Source: Sphingopyxis sp. MSC1_008
Lineage (GTDB): Bacteria > Pseudomonadota > Alphaproteobacteria > Sphingomonadales > Sphingomonadaceae
Assembly (NCBI RefSeq): GCF_023197165.1
Contig: NZ_JALPRD010000007.1
Span: 62,001 to 126,000, forward strand
Length of the DNA: 64,000 bases
Reading direction: 5' to 3'
Shown here: piece after piece, positions 1 to 8,432 of the stretch
Layout of the letters: every line of letters begins with the position of its first letter
How positions within the stretch are numbered: position 1 is the first letter of the stretch
Notes under the pieces: model-generated
Told to the model about the DNA's origin: nothing
The model's input: the letters and a program-made list of their open reading frames with translations, nothing else
Databases searched by the model: none
Translations under genes and position numbers: made by a program

Positions 1-1003
1 CGTCGGCGCCCGGATATTCGGACAGGCCGCGCGCGATGACGCGGCCGTCGGGCCCGGCAATGTCGAGGATGTCGCCGCGCGCGAAACTGCCGCTGACTGC
101 CGTCACGCCCGCCGCGAGCAGGCTCGCGCCGCCCTGGAGTGCCTTGGCGGCACCCGCGTCGATCTCGATCCGCCCCTTCGCGGTGAGCCCGCCCGCGAGC
201 CACGCCTTGCGCGCGCTCGCGCCCTTGTCGGCGACGAACAGGCTGTGCCGCGCCGCGGTCGATAGCGGCCGGTCGATGCGCCCCGACGCGATCGCGAGAT
301 GCGCCCCCGCGGCATTGGCGATGCGCGCTGCGGCGATCTTCGACACCATGCCGCCCGACCCCATGCCCGACGCCGAACCGGTGTCGGCCATCGCCTCGAT
401 GGCAGCGTCAATGCGCTCGATGCGCGCGATATGGACGGCGCCGTCCTGCGCGGGGTTGCGGTCGTAGAGGCCGTCGATGTCGGAGAGCAGGATGACCCCG
501 CCCGCCGCTGCCGCCTGCGCCACGCGCGCGGCGAGCCTGTCGTTGTCGCCGAAACGGATTTCCTCGGTCGCGACGCTGTCATTCTCGTTGATGATCGGCA
601 CGACGCCGAGGCTCAGCAGCCGGTCGAGCGTCGCTGCGGCGTTGAGATAGCGGCGGCGATGTTCGAGGTCGTCGAGCGTGACGAGCATCTGCGCCGCGGT
701 CAGTCCCTCGGCGCCGAGCACCTCGGCCCACACCTGCGACAGCGCGATCTGCCCCGTCGCCGCGGAGGCCTGTGCATCCTCGAGCGTCCCGCGCCCGCCC
801 TTGGCAAGCCCCAGCCGCCGCGCGCCAAGCGCGATCGCGCCCGAAGAGACGACCGCGACCTGCTGGCCCGCGCGGGTGCGCTCGGCAATGTCGGCTGCGA
901 TGCCGACCAGCCAGTCGCGCCGTACCGCGCCCGACGGATCGACGAGCAGCGCGGATCCGATCTTGACGATCAGCCGGGGGCAGGAGGTGGGTGCGAACAA
1001 CAT
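1..1003 (-). CDS. proB: Glutamate 5-kinase, 3' end cut by window edge
   Basis: First enzyme of proline synthesis: ATP-dependent phosphorylation of glutamate to glutamyl 5-phosphate in the cytoplasm. Translating the minus strand gives an amino-acid-kinase domain starting LIVKIGSALLVD, then AVVSSGAIALG, the PIINENDSV segment and GGMVSKIAAA. A PUA-type tail (GRIEIDAGAAKAL, then ASGSFARGDIL-like residues) runs off the left edge. The start is the ATG at 1001-1003; the ribosome-binding site is poor (GGCGG). About 334 codons are present of a usual 365-380. In many alphaproteobacteria proB directly follows obgE; here a MipA-family gene sits between them. Confident in function; the C-terminus is not visible. 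Confidence 0.93.
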   Translation of the reverse strand, partial: MLFAPTSCPRLIVKIGSALLVDPSGAVRRDWLVGIAADIAERTRAGQQVAVVSSGAIALGARRLGLAKGGRGTLEDAQASAATGQIALSQVWAEVLGAEGLTAAQMLVTLDDLEHRRRYLNAAATLDRLLSLGVVPIINENDSVATEEIRFGDNDRLAARVAQAAAAGGVILLSDIDGLYDRNPAQDGAVHIARIERIDAAIEAMADTGSASGMGSGGMVSKIAAARIANAAGAHLAIASGRIDRPLSTAARHSLFVADKGASARKAWLAGGLTAKGRIEIDAGAAKALQGGASLLAAGVTAVSGSFARGDILDIAGPDGRVIARGLSEYPGAD

Positions 1004-1048
1004 CCGCCGCCGATAGCGCGCGGGCGTCGTCACGCCAATGCTATTACG

Positions 1049-1843
1049 TCAGCGCGATCCGCCGAAAGTATAGCTGAGAGCGATGCCCCCCGACGGCTGG
1101 CTGCGCGATCCGAGTTCGCGCGTCACCGGCGAATCCGCCGCGTCGCCGACCAGCCGGTCGTAGCGCCCATAGACCGCGATACCCCAGCGCTTGCCGAGCA
1201 TGCGGTGATAACCGGCAGTCACACCGACCGACTGGATGCCGCCGCCCGGATCATAGGCGGGAAGACCCGACGTCGCCGCGGCTGCCGGCGTCACGCCGAA
1301 ATAGGCGCGCGTATATTTGGCATCGCCCAGCGTCACGCGCGGGCCGATCGAAAAGAGCCAGTCGTCGCCCTGCCGCGCGACATAATCGGCGCTGACTTCG
1401 CCGGTCCAGCCCTTGTGGCCGCTCAGCCCCTTGCGGCCTTCAAGGCGGATGCGGAGTTCGGGGGTCAGATGGACCTGCCCGAACGCGCCGGCCTCGATCG
1501 ACAAACCGACTTTGGGCAGGTCGGCGCCGATATCGGACGCCTTGCGCTTGCCGATGAAGCCGAAAGCCGGACCAAAGGCGAAATTGCCCGAACGGATCAG
1601 CGGCGAGCCGAAGCTTTCATCGGGCGCCTCGAATGCGAATTCGCTGTCGCGCGTGCGCGAGACATCGACATAGGGCCCGACACTGAACTTGTCGGCCCCC
1701 GGCCAGGACGGCGACAGCTGCGGGCCGAGAATGACGCGCGTGCGCTTTTCCCCGCCCTCGCTGCTTTCTTGCGCATTCGCCGGAACCGAAGCCAGCGCGA
1801 GTGCGGTGAGGAACAGTGCGGGAAACTTGTTGCGATCGGTCAT
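1049..1843 (-). CDS. MipA/OmpV family outer-membrane protein
   Basis: 264 aa with a cleavable signal peptide (about residues 1-24, ending PANAQ) followed by alternating beta-strand sequence and a terminal aromatic strand (ALSYTFGGSR). These are hallmarks of the MipA/OmpV beta-barrel family, linked to murein-synthesis scaffolding (MipA) or general outer-membrane function (OmpV). It contains the family-like segments ILGPQLSPSWPGAD and VGVTAGYHRMLGKRWGIAVYGRYDRL. The start has a good AAGGA box 6 nt upstream. It lies 45 nt upstream of proB and 50 nt downstream of obgE on the same strand, so cotranscription is likely. The exact role cannot be told from sequence. Confidence 0.82.
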   Translation of the reverse strand: MTDRNKFPALFLTALALASVPANAQESSEGGEKRTRVILGPQLSPSWPGADKFSVGPYVDVSRTRDSEFAFEAPDESFGSPLIRSGNFAFGPAFGFIGKRKASDIGADLPKVGLSIEAGAFGQVHLTPELRIRLEGRKGLSGHKGWTGEVSADYVARQGDDWLFSIGPRVTLGDAKYTRAYFGVTPAAAATSGLPAYDPGGGIQSVGVTAGYHRMLGKRWGIAVYGRYDRLVGDAADSPVTRELGSRSQPSGGIALSYTFGGSR

Positions 1844-1893
1844 GCGAAATCCTTGTTGTTCCGCATGAAATTCCCAGCGGTAATGTTTCGTTC

Positions 1894-2970
<1,077 letters not shown>

Positions 2971-2979
2971 CTAAACCCG

Positions 2980-3097
2980 CTCGTGTCGAGCCCATCGACT
3001 GCCCGCAGGGCGGGCGCTCAGGGTAAACTTCGGCGAGACACCCCGCAGCATGGCGCCAAGCCGAGGGGCATCTCGACTTCGCTCGATGCGAACGGGG
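2980..3097. repeat. REP-like intergenic palindromic element
   Basis: Between the divergent obgE promoter side and the end of the TetR gene. A CGTGTCGAGC-type arm and a CTCGACTTCGCTCGATGCGAACGG arm (in pieces) face each other with an internal GGGCGGGCGCTCAGGG block. It resembles the GTCGAGCGAAGTCGAG repeats common in sphingomonads; a fragment of the same family (TTCGTGTCGAGCGAACGGG) recurs near 63834. No coding potential seen. Confidence 0.6.
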
Positions 3098-3145
3098 ATG
3101 GGGGATGCGGCCCCTTAGCGCGCGCGCAACAAAATTGCCAGCGGC

Positions 3146-3754
3146 TTAGCCCTGCGGCTTGCCACCATGCTCCGCCCAGAATTTCGCGATCCGCCCGGTG
3201 ATGAGTTCGGTCGCGAGCACGCGCGAGGTGTCGCGCGGCAGGTCGAGCGCCTCGGCCATCGGGCCGCCGAGCTGCGCATCGCCCAATGCCATCAGCACCA
3301 GCGCGAGCGTATCCTCGTGCATCAGGCGCTTTTCGTGCGCATCGGGCGACATGCCGTCGATCAGCTTGTGGATCGCATCGACGATCGGGTCGAGCGCATC
3401 GTCATTGCCCGTCGCCGCCATCCATGTCGCGAGCGCGCCCGCGCCGCCCTCGTTAAAGGCGTCGAAGGCAAGGTCGACGATTTCGCGCACATTGCGTTCG
3501 CCGGGCGGCGATTCGGCCATTTTTCTGCCGATCGTCGCGCACACCGTTTCGGCCTGATAGGCGGCGAGCGCCTTTTGCAGCCCCGCGGCGCTGCCGAAAT
3601 GGTGGAGCAGGTTCGCGTGCGTGCGGTCGATGCGCGCCGCAACGGCCTTCAGCGTCACCGCCGCCGGTCCCGTTTCGACCAAAATCTGGCGCGCAGCCTC
3701 TAGCGCCGCCGAACGGCTTTCCTCGGGACTCAAACGCTTCTTCACTATTGACAT
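3146..3754 (-). CDS. TetR-family transcriptional regulator
   Basis: 202 aa. The N-terminal helix-turn-helix of the TetR type spans about residues 12-58: ALEAARQILVETGPAAVT, then LKAVAARIDRTHANLLHHFGS, where the recognition helix ends in the family's Y/H-HF signature. The remaining helical ligand domain is unassigned. It diverges from the metal-dependent hydrolase gene at 3802, and its start codon overlaps that gene's promoter -35 box, so it most likely autoregulates and controls its neighbour. No clear SD precedes the ATG. A motif very like its promoter region recurs upstream of coq4 at 22271. Confidence 0.9.
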   Translation of the reverse strand: MSIVKKRLSPEESRSAALEAARQILVETGPAAVTLKAVAARIDRTHANLLHHFGSAAGLQKALAAYQAETVCATIGRKMAESPPGERNVREIVDLAFDAFNEGGAGALATWMAATGNDDALDPIVDAIHKLIDGMSPDAHEKRLMHEDTLALVLMALGDAQLGGPMAEALDLPRDTSRVLATELITGRIAKFWAEHGGKPQG

Positions 3755-3776
3755 GTGTGTAAGTAAACCCTATTGC
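3748..3776 (+). promoter_or_regulatory. Promoter of the metal-dependent hydrolase gene with likely TetR operator
   Basis: TTGACA (3748-3753), a 17-nt spacer and TATTGC (3771-3776) form a sigma70-type promoter. The spacer start (TTGACATGTGTGTAAGTAA, 3748-3766) is an imperfect dyad and covers the TetR start codon on the other strand. 16 of 19 bases match 22271-22289 in the coq4 promoter. Operator function is inferred. Confidence 0.7.
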
Positions 3777-3801
3777 TGGCCCGTCTCCCCTTTTCGACGG
3801 T

Positions 3802-4701
3802 ATGAGCCATATGTCCAGCCTTTCCCAGTCGCCGACGCCCGCCGATCTTTCGATTACCCCGCGCGACATGCGCTTTGGCCGCGACGACAAACAGGGCCGC
3901 TGGTGGCTCAACGGCGATCCGATCGCCTCGGCATTCCACACCGCGCTGTCGGTCACCTTCCCGCGCGGCGAGGCGATGTTCATAGAAGCGGTGAAGGCGC
4001 ACCGCGATGGGGTGGACGAGAAGCTGGCACGCGAAATCCGCGCCTTCACTCAGCAGGAAGTGATCCACAGCCGCGAACATGTCGTCTTCAACAAGAAGGC
4101 GGCCGAGGCGGGTTACGATCTTTCGGAGCTTGAGGATGACGTCAATCAGGTGCTCGATCTCATCAAGACGCGCCCGCAGATCGTCAACCTGATGGCGACG
4201 ATCGCGCTCGAACATTATACCGCGATGATGGCGGCGGTGATGCTGCGCGAGGACAAGATGTATGCGGGTGCCGAGCCCGAATGGGCCGCCTTGTGGAAAT
4301 GGCACGCGATCGAGGAAATCGAGCATAAGGGCGTTGCGTACGACACCTGGCTCCACGCGACGAAGGACTGGAGCCGATTCCGCCGCTGGCGCGCCAAGTC
4401 GCTGATGATGATCCTCGTCACCTCGCGCTTCTGGCCAAAGCGCGTCAAGGGGATGAAGGCGCTGCTGCGGCAGGACGGCCTCACCGGCTGGCGCGTCACT
4501 GCGTGCATCTGGTGGTATTTGCTCGGCACGCCGGGGGTACTGCGCAAGAGCTTCTTCCCCTGGCTTTCCTATTTCATGCCCGGCTTCCATCCGTGGAACC
4601 ACGACGACCGCGCGCTGATCAAGAAATATGAGAGCGATTATGCCGACGCGATCATGCCGGCGCATTCGTCGAAGCCCGAGCTGGCTGCCGCGGCCGCCTG
4701 A
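3802..4701 (+). CDS. Predicted metal-dependent hydrolase (PF10118-type, ferritin-like helices)
   Basis: 299 aa. After a variable N-terminus (residues 1-30) the protein is helical with repeated Glu/His pairs: EVIHSREH, ALEHYTAMMAA and WKWHAIEEIEHKGVAYD. This E-x3-H / E-E-x2-H arrangement is the likely di-metal site of the COG3687/PF10118 family annotated as predicted metal-dependent hydrolase. Substrate unknown. Two hydrophobic stretches near the C-terminus (CIWWYLLGTPGVLRKSFF, about 235-255) may be membrane-associated. The start could be the ATG at 3802 or at 3811; neither has a strong SD. Regulation is probably by the divergent TetR protein. Confidence 0.82.
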   Translation: MSHMSSLSQSPTPADLSITPRDMRFGRDDKQGRWWLNGDPIASAFHTALSVTFPRGEAMFIEAVKAHRDGVDEKLAREIRAFTQQEVIHSREHVVFNKKAAEAGYDLSELEDDVNQVLDLIKTRPQIVNLMATIALEHYTAMMAAVMLREDKMYAGAEPEWAALWKWHAIEEIEHKGVAYDTWLHATKDWSRFRRWRAKSLMMILVTSRFWPKRVKGMKALLRQDGLTGWRVTACIWWYLLGTPGVLRKSFFPWLSYFMPGFHPWNHDDRALIKKYESDYADAIMPAHSSKPELAAAAA

Positions 4702-4709
4702 TCGCCCTA

Positions 4710-4830
4710 TCTCCGCGGTTGCGGCGGTCCAGAGCGGTTCTCTCTCCCTGTCTCTGGGCCGCCTCATCCGCGGAGAGGCGGCTGCAATGCCGCTGGACGC
4801 CGCGAACGCGTTCCCACATCCCTTTGTGGG
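4710..4830 (+). ncRNA. Candidate structured leader: three tandem hairpins ahead of the methyltransferase-like gene
   Basis: Hairpin 1: 4710-4718 pairs with 4768-4776 (9 bp, perfect), then a 4x4 internal loop (4719-4722 / 4764-4767), then 4723-4733 pairs with 4753-4763 (11 bp, one G-U) around a 19-nt pyrimidine-rich loop. Hairpin 2: GCGGC 4778-4782 with GCCGC 4789-4793. Hairpin 3: CCCACA 4813-4818 with TGTGGG 4825-4830, ending 1 nt before the GGAGGGG ribosome-binding site (4832-4838). There is no U-tract, so it does not look like a terminator of the upstream gene, which ends at 4701. I recognise no known riboswitch class. Function as cis-regulatory RNA is inferred. Confidence 0.5.
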
Positions 4831-4841
4831 TGGAGGGGACC

Positions 4842-5402
4842 ATGCAACCACAAATGACCGCGGCCGAAGTCACGCAGTTCGAGCTGCAACTGGCGGGGCT
4901 TTCATCCTTGCTCGAATTCGGTTGCGGCGGCAGCACGGTGGTGGCGGCGCGGCAGGTGCGCCGGATTGTCAGCGTCGACAGCGATCCCGCCTGGCTCGCA
5001 AAGGTCCAGGCCGACGTCGCGCGCGAAGTCGTCGAATTCACACCCTTTCACGTCGATATCGGCCACGTGGCCGAATGGGGTTATCCGGCGGACGAAAGCC
5101 GGATCCGCGACTGGCCGCATTACCACACCGATATATGGCGAAACGTGCAGGGCAGCCCCGATGCGGTGCTGATCGACGGACGCTTTCGGGTCGCGTGCCT
5201 GTTGCAGGCGATCATTCACTGCAAACCCGAATGCGTCTTCCTGTTCCACGATTTTCAGGACCGGCCGCATTATCATGGCGTGCTTCGCCACGTCGATGTG
5301 CTGGCACGCGTCGACACGCTCGCGGTGATGCGTGCGAAGCAGCAGGTCGACGGCACTGCGGTGCTGCACGACCTGTTCGATCATTATCTGATCCCCGATT
5401 GA
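4842..5402 (+). CDS. SAM-dependent methyltransferase-fold protein, substrate unknown
   Basis: 186 aa from the ATG at 4842, chosen because a strong GGAGGGG lies 4-10 nt upstream; the open frame extends further upstream without an SD. SLLEFGCGGSTVVAA (about 22-36) matches methyltransferase motif I, and RIVSVDSDPAWLAKV (about 42-56) matches motif II with acidic residues for the ribose. Later, PDAVLIDGRFR (around 108) resembles motif IV, and FLFHDFQDRPHYHGVL follows it. No recognised substrate domain. Similar short proteins occur with glycan or polysaccharide genes, but nothing here supports that. The structured 5' leader is the notable feature. Confidence 0.7.
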   Translation: MQPQMTAAEVTQFELQLAGLSSLLEFGCGGSTVVAARQVRRIVSVDSDPAWLAKVQADVAREVVEFTPFHVDIGHVAEWGYPADESRIRDWPHYHTDIWRNVQGSPDAVLIDGRFRVACLLQAIIHCKPECVFLFHDFQDRPHYHGVLRHVDVLARVDTLAVMRAKQQVDGTAVLHDLFDHYLIPD

Positions 5403-5433
5403 CCGCCCGGGCCCGCTTCGGCACACCCGCGCC

Positions 5434-5976
5434 ATGTCGACCAAAGCTTTTACTGCGCCCCCCGTCATCGAGACCGAACGCCTGCGCCTGCGGCCGGGGC
5501 GCCTGTCCGACAAGGATGTCCATATTACGATGTGGGCCGACGAACGCGTTACGCGCTTCATCGGCGGCGAACCGCGTGCCCCCGACGTCAGCTGGGGCAA
5601 GTTTCTGAGCTCGGCCGGGCTGTGGCCGGTGATGGGCTTCGGCTATTGGGTATTCGCCGACCGGTCAAGCGACGCGCTCGTCGGCATGGGGGGGCTCAGC
5701 TATTTCTGCCGCGGCATGCCCGAACTCGAAGGAATGCCCGAGGCAGGCTGGGCGTTCGATGCCGATCATTGGGGCGCCGGCTATGCGACCGAAGCGATGA
5801 CCGCAGCACTCGGCTGGGCCGACGCGAACCTCGACGCCAAGGAAGTGCGCTGCATCATCGATCTCGGTAACGACGCCTCGGAACGCGTATCGGCGAAGCT
5901 CGGCTTTCGCCGCATCGGCGAAAGCGACGCGTTAGGGCATGTCGTCGCGGTCTATTCGCGGCCAAAGGGCGGTTAG
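5434..5976 (+). CDS. GNAT-family N-acetyltransferase (RimJ/RimL type)
   Basis: 180 aa. ETERLRLRPGRLSDKD near the N-terminus is the typical first strand of RimJ/RimL-like acetyltransferases. PEAGWAFDADHWGAGYATEAMTAAL (given in pieces: GWAFDADHWGAGYATEA) is the acetyl-CoA-binding motif A, and NDASERVSAKLGFRRIGE is the motif B region with the usual SxxxxxKLGF. Likely an acetyl-CoA-dependent N-acetyltransferase; target unknown. No clear SD before the ATG at 5434. The last 4 nt overlap the convergent nfeD-like gene. Confidence 0.88.
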   Translation: MSTKAFTAPPVIETERLRLRPGRLSDKDVHITMWADERVTRFIGGEPRAPDVSWGKFLSSAGLWPVMGFGYWVFADRSSDALVGMGGLSYFCRGMPELEGMPEAGWAFDADHWGAGYATEAMTAALGWADANLDAKEVRCIIDLGNDASERVSAKLGFRRIGESDALGHVVAVYSRPKGG

Positions 5977-6419
5977 GCCGCCTCGACCACCAGCACGCCG
6001 CCGTCGGCGCTGACAACGCGCACCTTCGCACCTTCGGCGACATCGGGCCCGCGCACCGGCCATTCGCCGTCGCCGACCTTGGCGCGGCCGCGCCCGTCCT
6101 CGATTGCCTGGGTCACCGTCAGCACTTCACCGATCAGGCGGCCGCCGCGCTGGTTGAGGTGCGGGTCGGCCGACGTTATCGGGTTCGCTTTCAGCCAGCG
6201 GCGCGCGCCGTACAGCGCAATGAACGACAGGACGGCAAAGACGCCGAGCTGCAAGGGAATGCTCAGTGGGACGATCCACGCGATCGCGCCGGTCACGATC
6301 GCGGCGGCGCCCAGCCAGATCAGGAAGAAGCCCGGCGCGACGATCTCGGCGGCGGCGAGCAGCACGCCGAGCGACAGCCACGCCCAATGCGGTTCCATGT
6401 TCGTCAGCCATTCGGGCAT
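5973..6419 (-). CDS. NfeD-like membrane protein
   Basis: 148 aa. Three or so hydrophobic segments (WLSLGVLLAAAEIVAPGFFLIW; AAIVTGAIAWIVPLSIPLQLGV; FAVLSFIALYGA, each within about residues 13-70) precede a C-terminal OB-fold-like NfeD domain (GRLIGEVLTVTQAIEDGRG and GEWPVRGPDVAEGAKVRVV). NfeD proteins work with SPFH/stomatin-like proteins in membrane microdomains and quality control. It starts 1 nt after the stop of the SPFH gene, so the two are translationally coupled: a classical NfeD-SPFH operon. Confidence 0.9.
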   Translation of the reverse strand: MPEWLTNMEPHWAWLSLGVLLAAAEIVAPGFFLIWLGAAAIVTGAIAWIVPLSIPLQLGVFAVLSFIALYGARRWLKANPITSADPHLNQRGGRLIGEVLTVTQAIEDGRGRAKVGDGEWPVRGPDVAEGAKVRVVSADGGVLVVEAA

Positions 6420-6420
6420 G

Positions 6421-7335
6421 TCAGGCTCCCGTCTTGCGTTCGAGCGCGTCGCGCGCGAGTTCGCCGATCCCGCCGAGCGTGCCGATCAGCTGCGTCGCCT
6501 CGACCGGGAACAGGATCGTCTTTGCGTTCGGGCTCGTCGCGAACTGGCTCACCGCCTCGACATATTTTTGCGCGATGAAGTAATTGATCGCCTGCGCATT
6601 GCCGCTCGCGATCGCGTCCGACACCATCTGCGTCGCCTTGGCTTCGGCCTCGGCTTCGCGTTCGCGCGCTTCGGCATCGCGGAAGGCGGCTTCGCGGCGG
6701 CCCTCGGCCTGCAGGATCTGGCCCTGCTTCTCGCCCTCGGCGCGCAGGATTTCGGAGGCGCGCATGCCTTCGGCTTCGAGGATGTTGGCGCGCTTTTCGC
6801 GCTCGGCCTTCATCTGCCGCGCCATCGCGTTCGAAATGTCGGCGGGCGGGCGGATGTCCTTGATCTCGACGCGGGTGATCTTGACCCCCCAGGGCGAGGT
6901 TGCTTCGTCGACCACGACGAGCAGGCGCGCATTGATATGGTCACGCTTCGAAAGCGTTTCGTCGAGGTCCATCGACCCCATCACCGTGCGCAAATTGGTC
7001 GTCGTCAGGTTCATGATCGCGAGGTACAGGTCGCTGACTTCATAAGCGGCGCGCGCGGCATCGAGCACCTGGAAAAAGACGACGCCGTCGACCGCGACCA
7101 TCGCATTGTCCTTGGTGATGATTTCCTGGCCGGGAATGTCGAGCACCTGCTCCATCATATTCACCTTGCGACCAACGCGGTCGAAGATCGGCATGATGAA
7201 GTTCAGCCCCGGCTGTGCGGTGTGCGTGTAGCGGCCGAAGCGTTCGATCGTATAGGCAAATCCCTGCCGGACCGGGGTCAGCGCCCAGATCAGGAACACC
7301 AGTGCCAGAACTACCAGTGCAAGTGCGAAATACAT
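6421..7335 (-). CDS. SPFH/Band 7 membrane protein (QmcA/stomatin-like)
   Basis: 304 aa from the ATG at 7335, which has GAGGGGG about 6 nt upstream; the open frame continues 23 codons further without an SD. One N-terminal TM helix ([19 protein letters not shown]) is followed by a Band 7 domain ([18 protein letters not shown], then [16 protein letters not shown] and [19 protein letters not shown]) and a long charged coiled-coil ([19 protein letters not shown], residues about 180-250). Typical of QmcA/YbbK-type stomatins, which oligomerise in the inner membrane and modulate FtsH-like proteases. Operon with nfeD. Confidence 0.92.
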   Translation of the reverse strand: MYFALALVVLALVFLIWALTPVRQGFAYTIERFGRYTHTAQPGLNFIMPIFDRVGRKVNMMEQVLDIPGQEIITKDNAMVAVDGVVFFQVLDAARAAYEVSDLYLAIMNLTTTNLRTVMGSMDLDETLSKRDHINARLLVVVDEATSPWGVKITRVEIKDIRPPADISNAMARQMKAEREKRANILEAEGMRASEILRAEGEKQGQILQAEGRREAAFRDAEAREREAEAEAKATQMVSDAIASGNAQAINYFIAQKYVEAVSQFATSPNAKTILFPVEATQLIGTLGGIGELARDALERKTGA

Positions 7336-7414
7336 CGAATACCCCCTCAGCAATTTCCGTCTGCAACCGCCTTCCTTATTGCGGCAATGGTCCGGCTGCG
7401 CCACAGAAAAGCAT

Positions 7415-8224
7415 ATGACGCCAAGTGACTCTCCGCCGCGCTCCTTGCTCTATGTCCCCGGATCGAACGCGCGCGCGCTTGAAAAGGCGGGCGGGCTTGC
7501 CGCCGACATGCTGATCATCGACCTCGAGGATGCGGTGCCTGCGGACCGCAAGGGCGAAGCGCGCGCTGCGATGCGCGCGGCGGTCGCGGCCGGCTTTCCG
7601 GGCAAGCGCGTTGCGGTGCGGGTGAATGCGACGGGGACGGCCGAACAGGCGGACGATATTTCCGCGCTCGCCGGGTTGCAGCTCGACGCCGTGGTGCTTC
7701 CGAAAGTCGATGCGCCGTCCGATCTCGACCCGCTGCGCGGCCTCGGCTTGCCGGTCTTCGCGATGATCGAGACGCCGGCGGCGATCTATGCCGCGCGCGA
7801 TATTGCCGCCGATCCGGCAGTCAGCGGCTTGATCGCCGGGCTCAACGACCTCGCGCACGAGCTCAAACTGCCCGACGGGATGGATCGCGGCGCGATGGGC
7901 CATGCCATCCAGTCGATCGTCCTTGCTGCGCGCGCCGGCGGCGTGTGGGGTTTTGACGGCGTCTATAACGCGATCGACGATGCCGAGGGCTTCGTCGCCG
8001 AGGCCGCCGAAGGACGGCGGCTCGGTTTCGATGGCAAGACGCTGATCCACCCGTCGCAGGTCGATCCGTGTAACACCGCCTTTGCCCCGTCCGAACGCGA
8101 GATCGCGGCGGCCGAGGCGCTCGTCGCGGCGGCAACCGGGGGTGCGCAGCGCCACGACGGGCGGATGATCGAGGATATGCATGTCGCGGCGGCGCGGACG
8201 CTGCTCGAACGCGCAGGGCGGTGA
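7415..8224 (+). CDS. HpcH/HpaI aldolase / citrate-lyase beta-like (CitE-type)
   Basis: 269 aa from the ATG at 7415; a longer in-frame start 12 codons upstream lacks an [19 protein letters not shown] and [20 protein letters not shown] are the conserved CitE N-terminus, and [16 protein letters not shown] and [13 protein letters not shown] carry the metal-binding Glu/Asp residues of the family. The C-terminus [17 protein letters not shown] matches the usual KxxIHPxQV signature. Such enzymes cleave or form CoA thioesters such as malyl-, citramalyl- or (3S)-malyl-CoA. No alpha or gamma citrate-lyase subunits lie nearby, so a stand-alone lyase or thioesterase is likely; the substrate is unknown. 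Confidence 0.88.
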   Translation: MTPSDSPPRSLLYVPGSNARALEKAGGLAADMLIIDLEDAVPADRKGEARAAMRAAVAAGFPGKRVAVRVNATGTAEQADDISALAGLQLDAVVLPKVDAPSDLDPLRGLGLPVFAMIETPAAIYAARDIAADPAVSGLIAGLNDLAHELKLPDGMDRGAMGHAIQSIVLAARAGGVWGFDGVYNAIDDAEGFVAEAAEGRRLGFDGKTLIHPSQVDPCNTAFAPSEREIAAAEALVAAATGGAQRHDGRMIEDMHVAAARTLLERAGR

Positions 8225-8229
8225 TATTC

Positions 8230-8361
8230 AGCCCCTCTCCTTCAGGGGAGGGGCAGCGAGACTTGGGAGCGTGCTCCCTAGTCGCAGCGGGGTGGGGGCC
8301 ATCGGCCTTGCGCGACCTCGACACCCCCCCGCCCCAACCCCTCCCCTGAAGGGGAGGGGCT
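8230..8361. repeat. REP-like inverted repeat, 24-bp arms
   Basis: Arm 8230-8253 and arm 8338-8361 are inverted copies with one mismatch. Each arm is itself a CCCCT...AGGGG palindrome. It lies in the 208-nt gap between the CitE-like gene and the M28 peptidase, together with GGGAGC/GCTCCC and GGGGTGGGGG/CCCCCCGCCCC blocks. Typical sphingomonad or Caulobacter-type intergenic element. Confidence 0.8.
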
Positions 8362-8432
8362 TTAGTGTTGCCGTTCGTCTTTCGACGAACGCGCCTTGCC
8401 GGGCGGCGGCGGAAATGCCATGCGGCGGCGCC

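Noticed and set aside
8181..8432. N-terminal extension of the M28 peptidase through the REP element.
   Set aside because: The signal peptide begins at 8433; the upstream reading passes through a palindromic repeat and has no ribosome-binding site.
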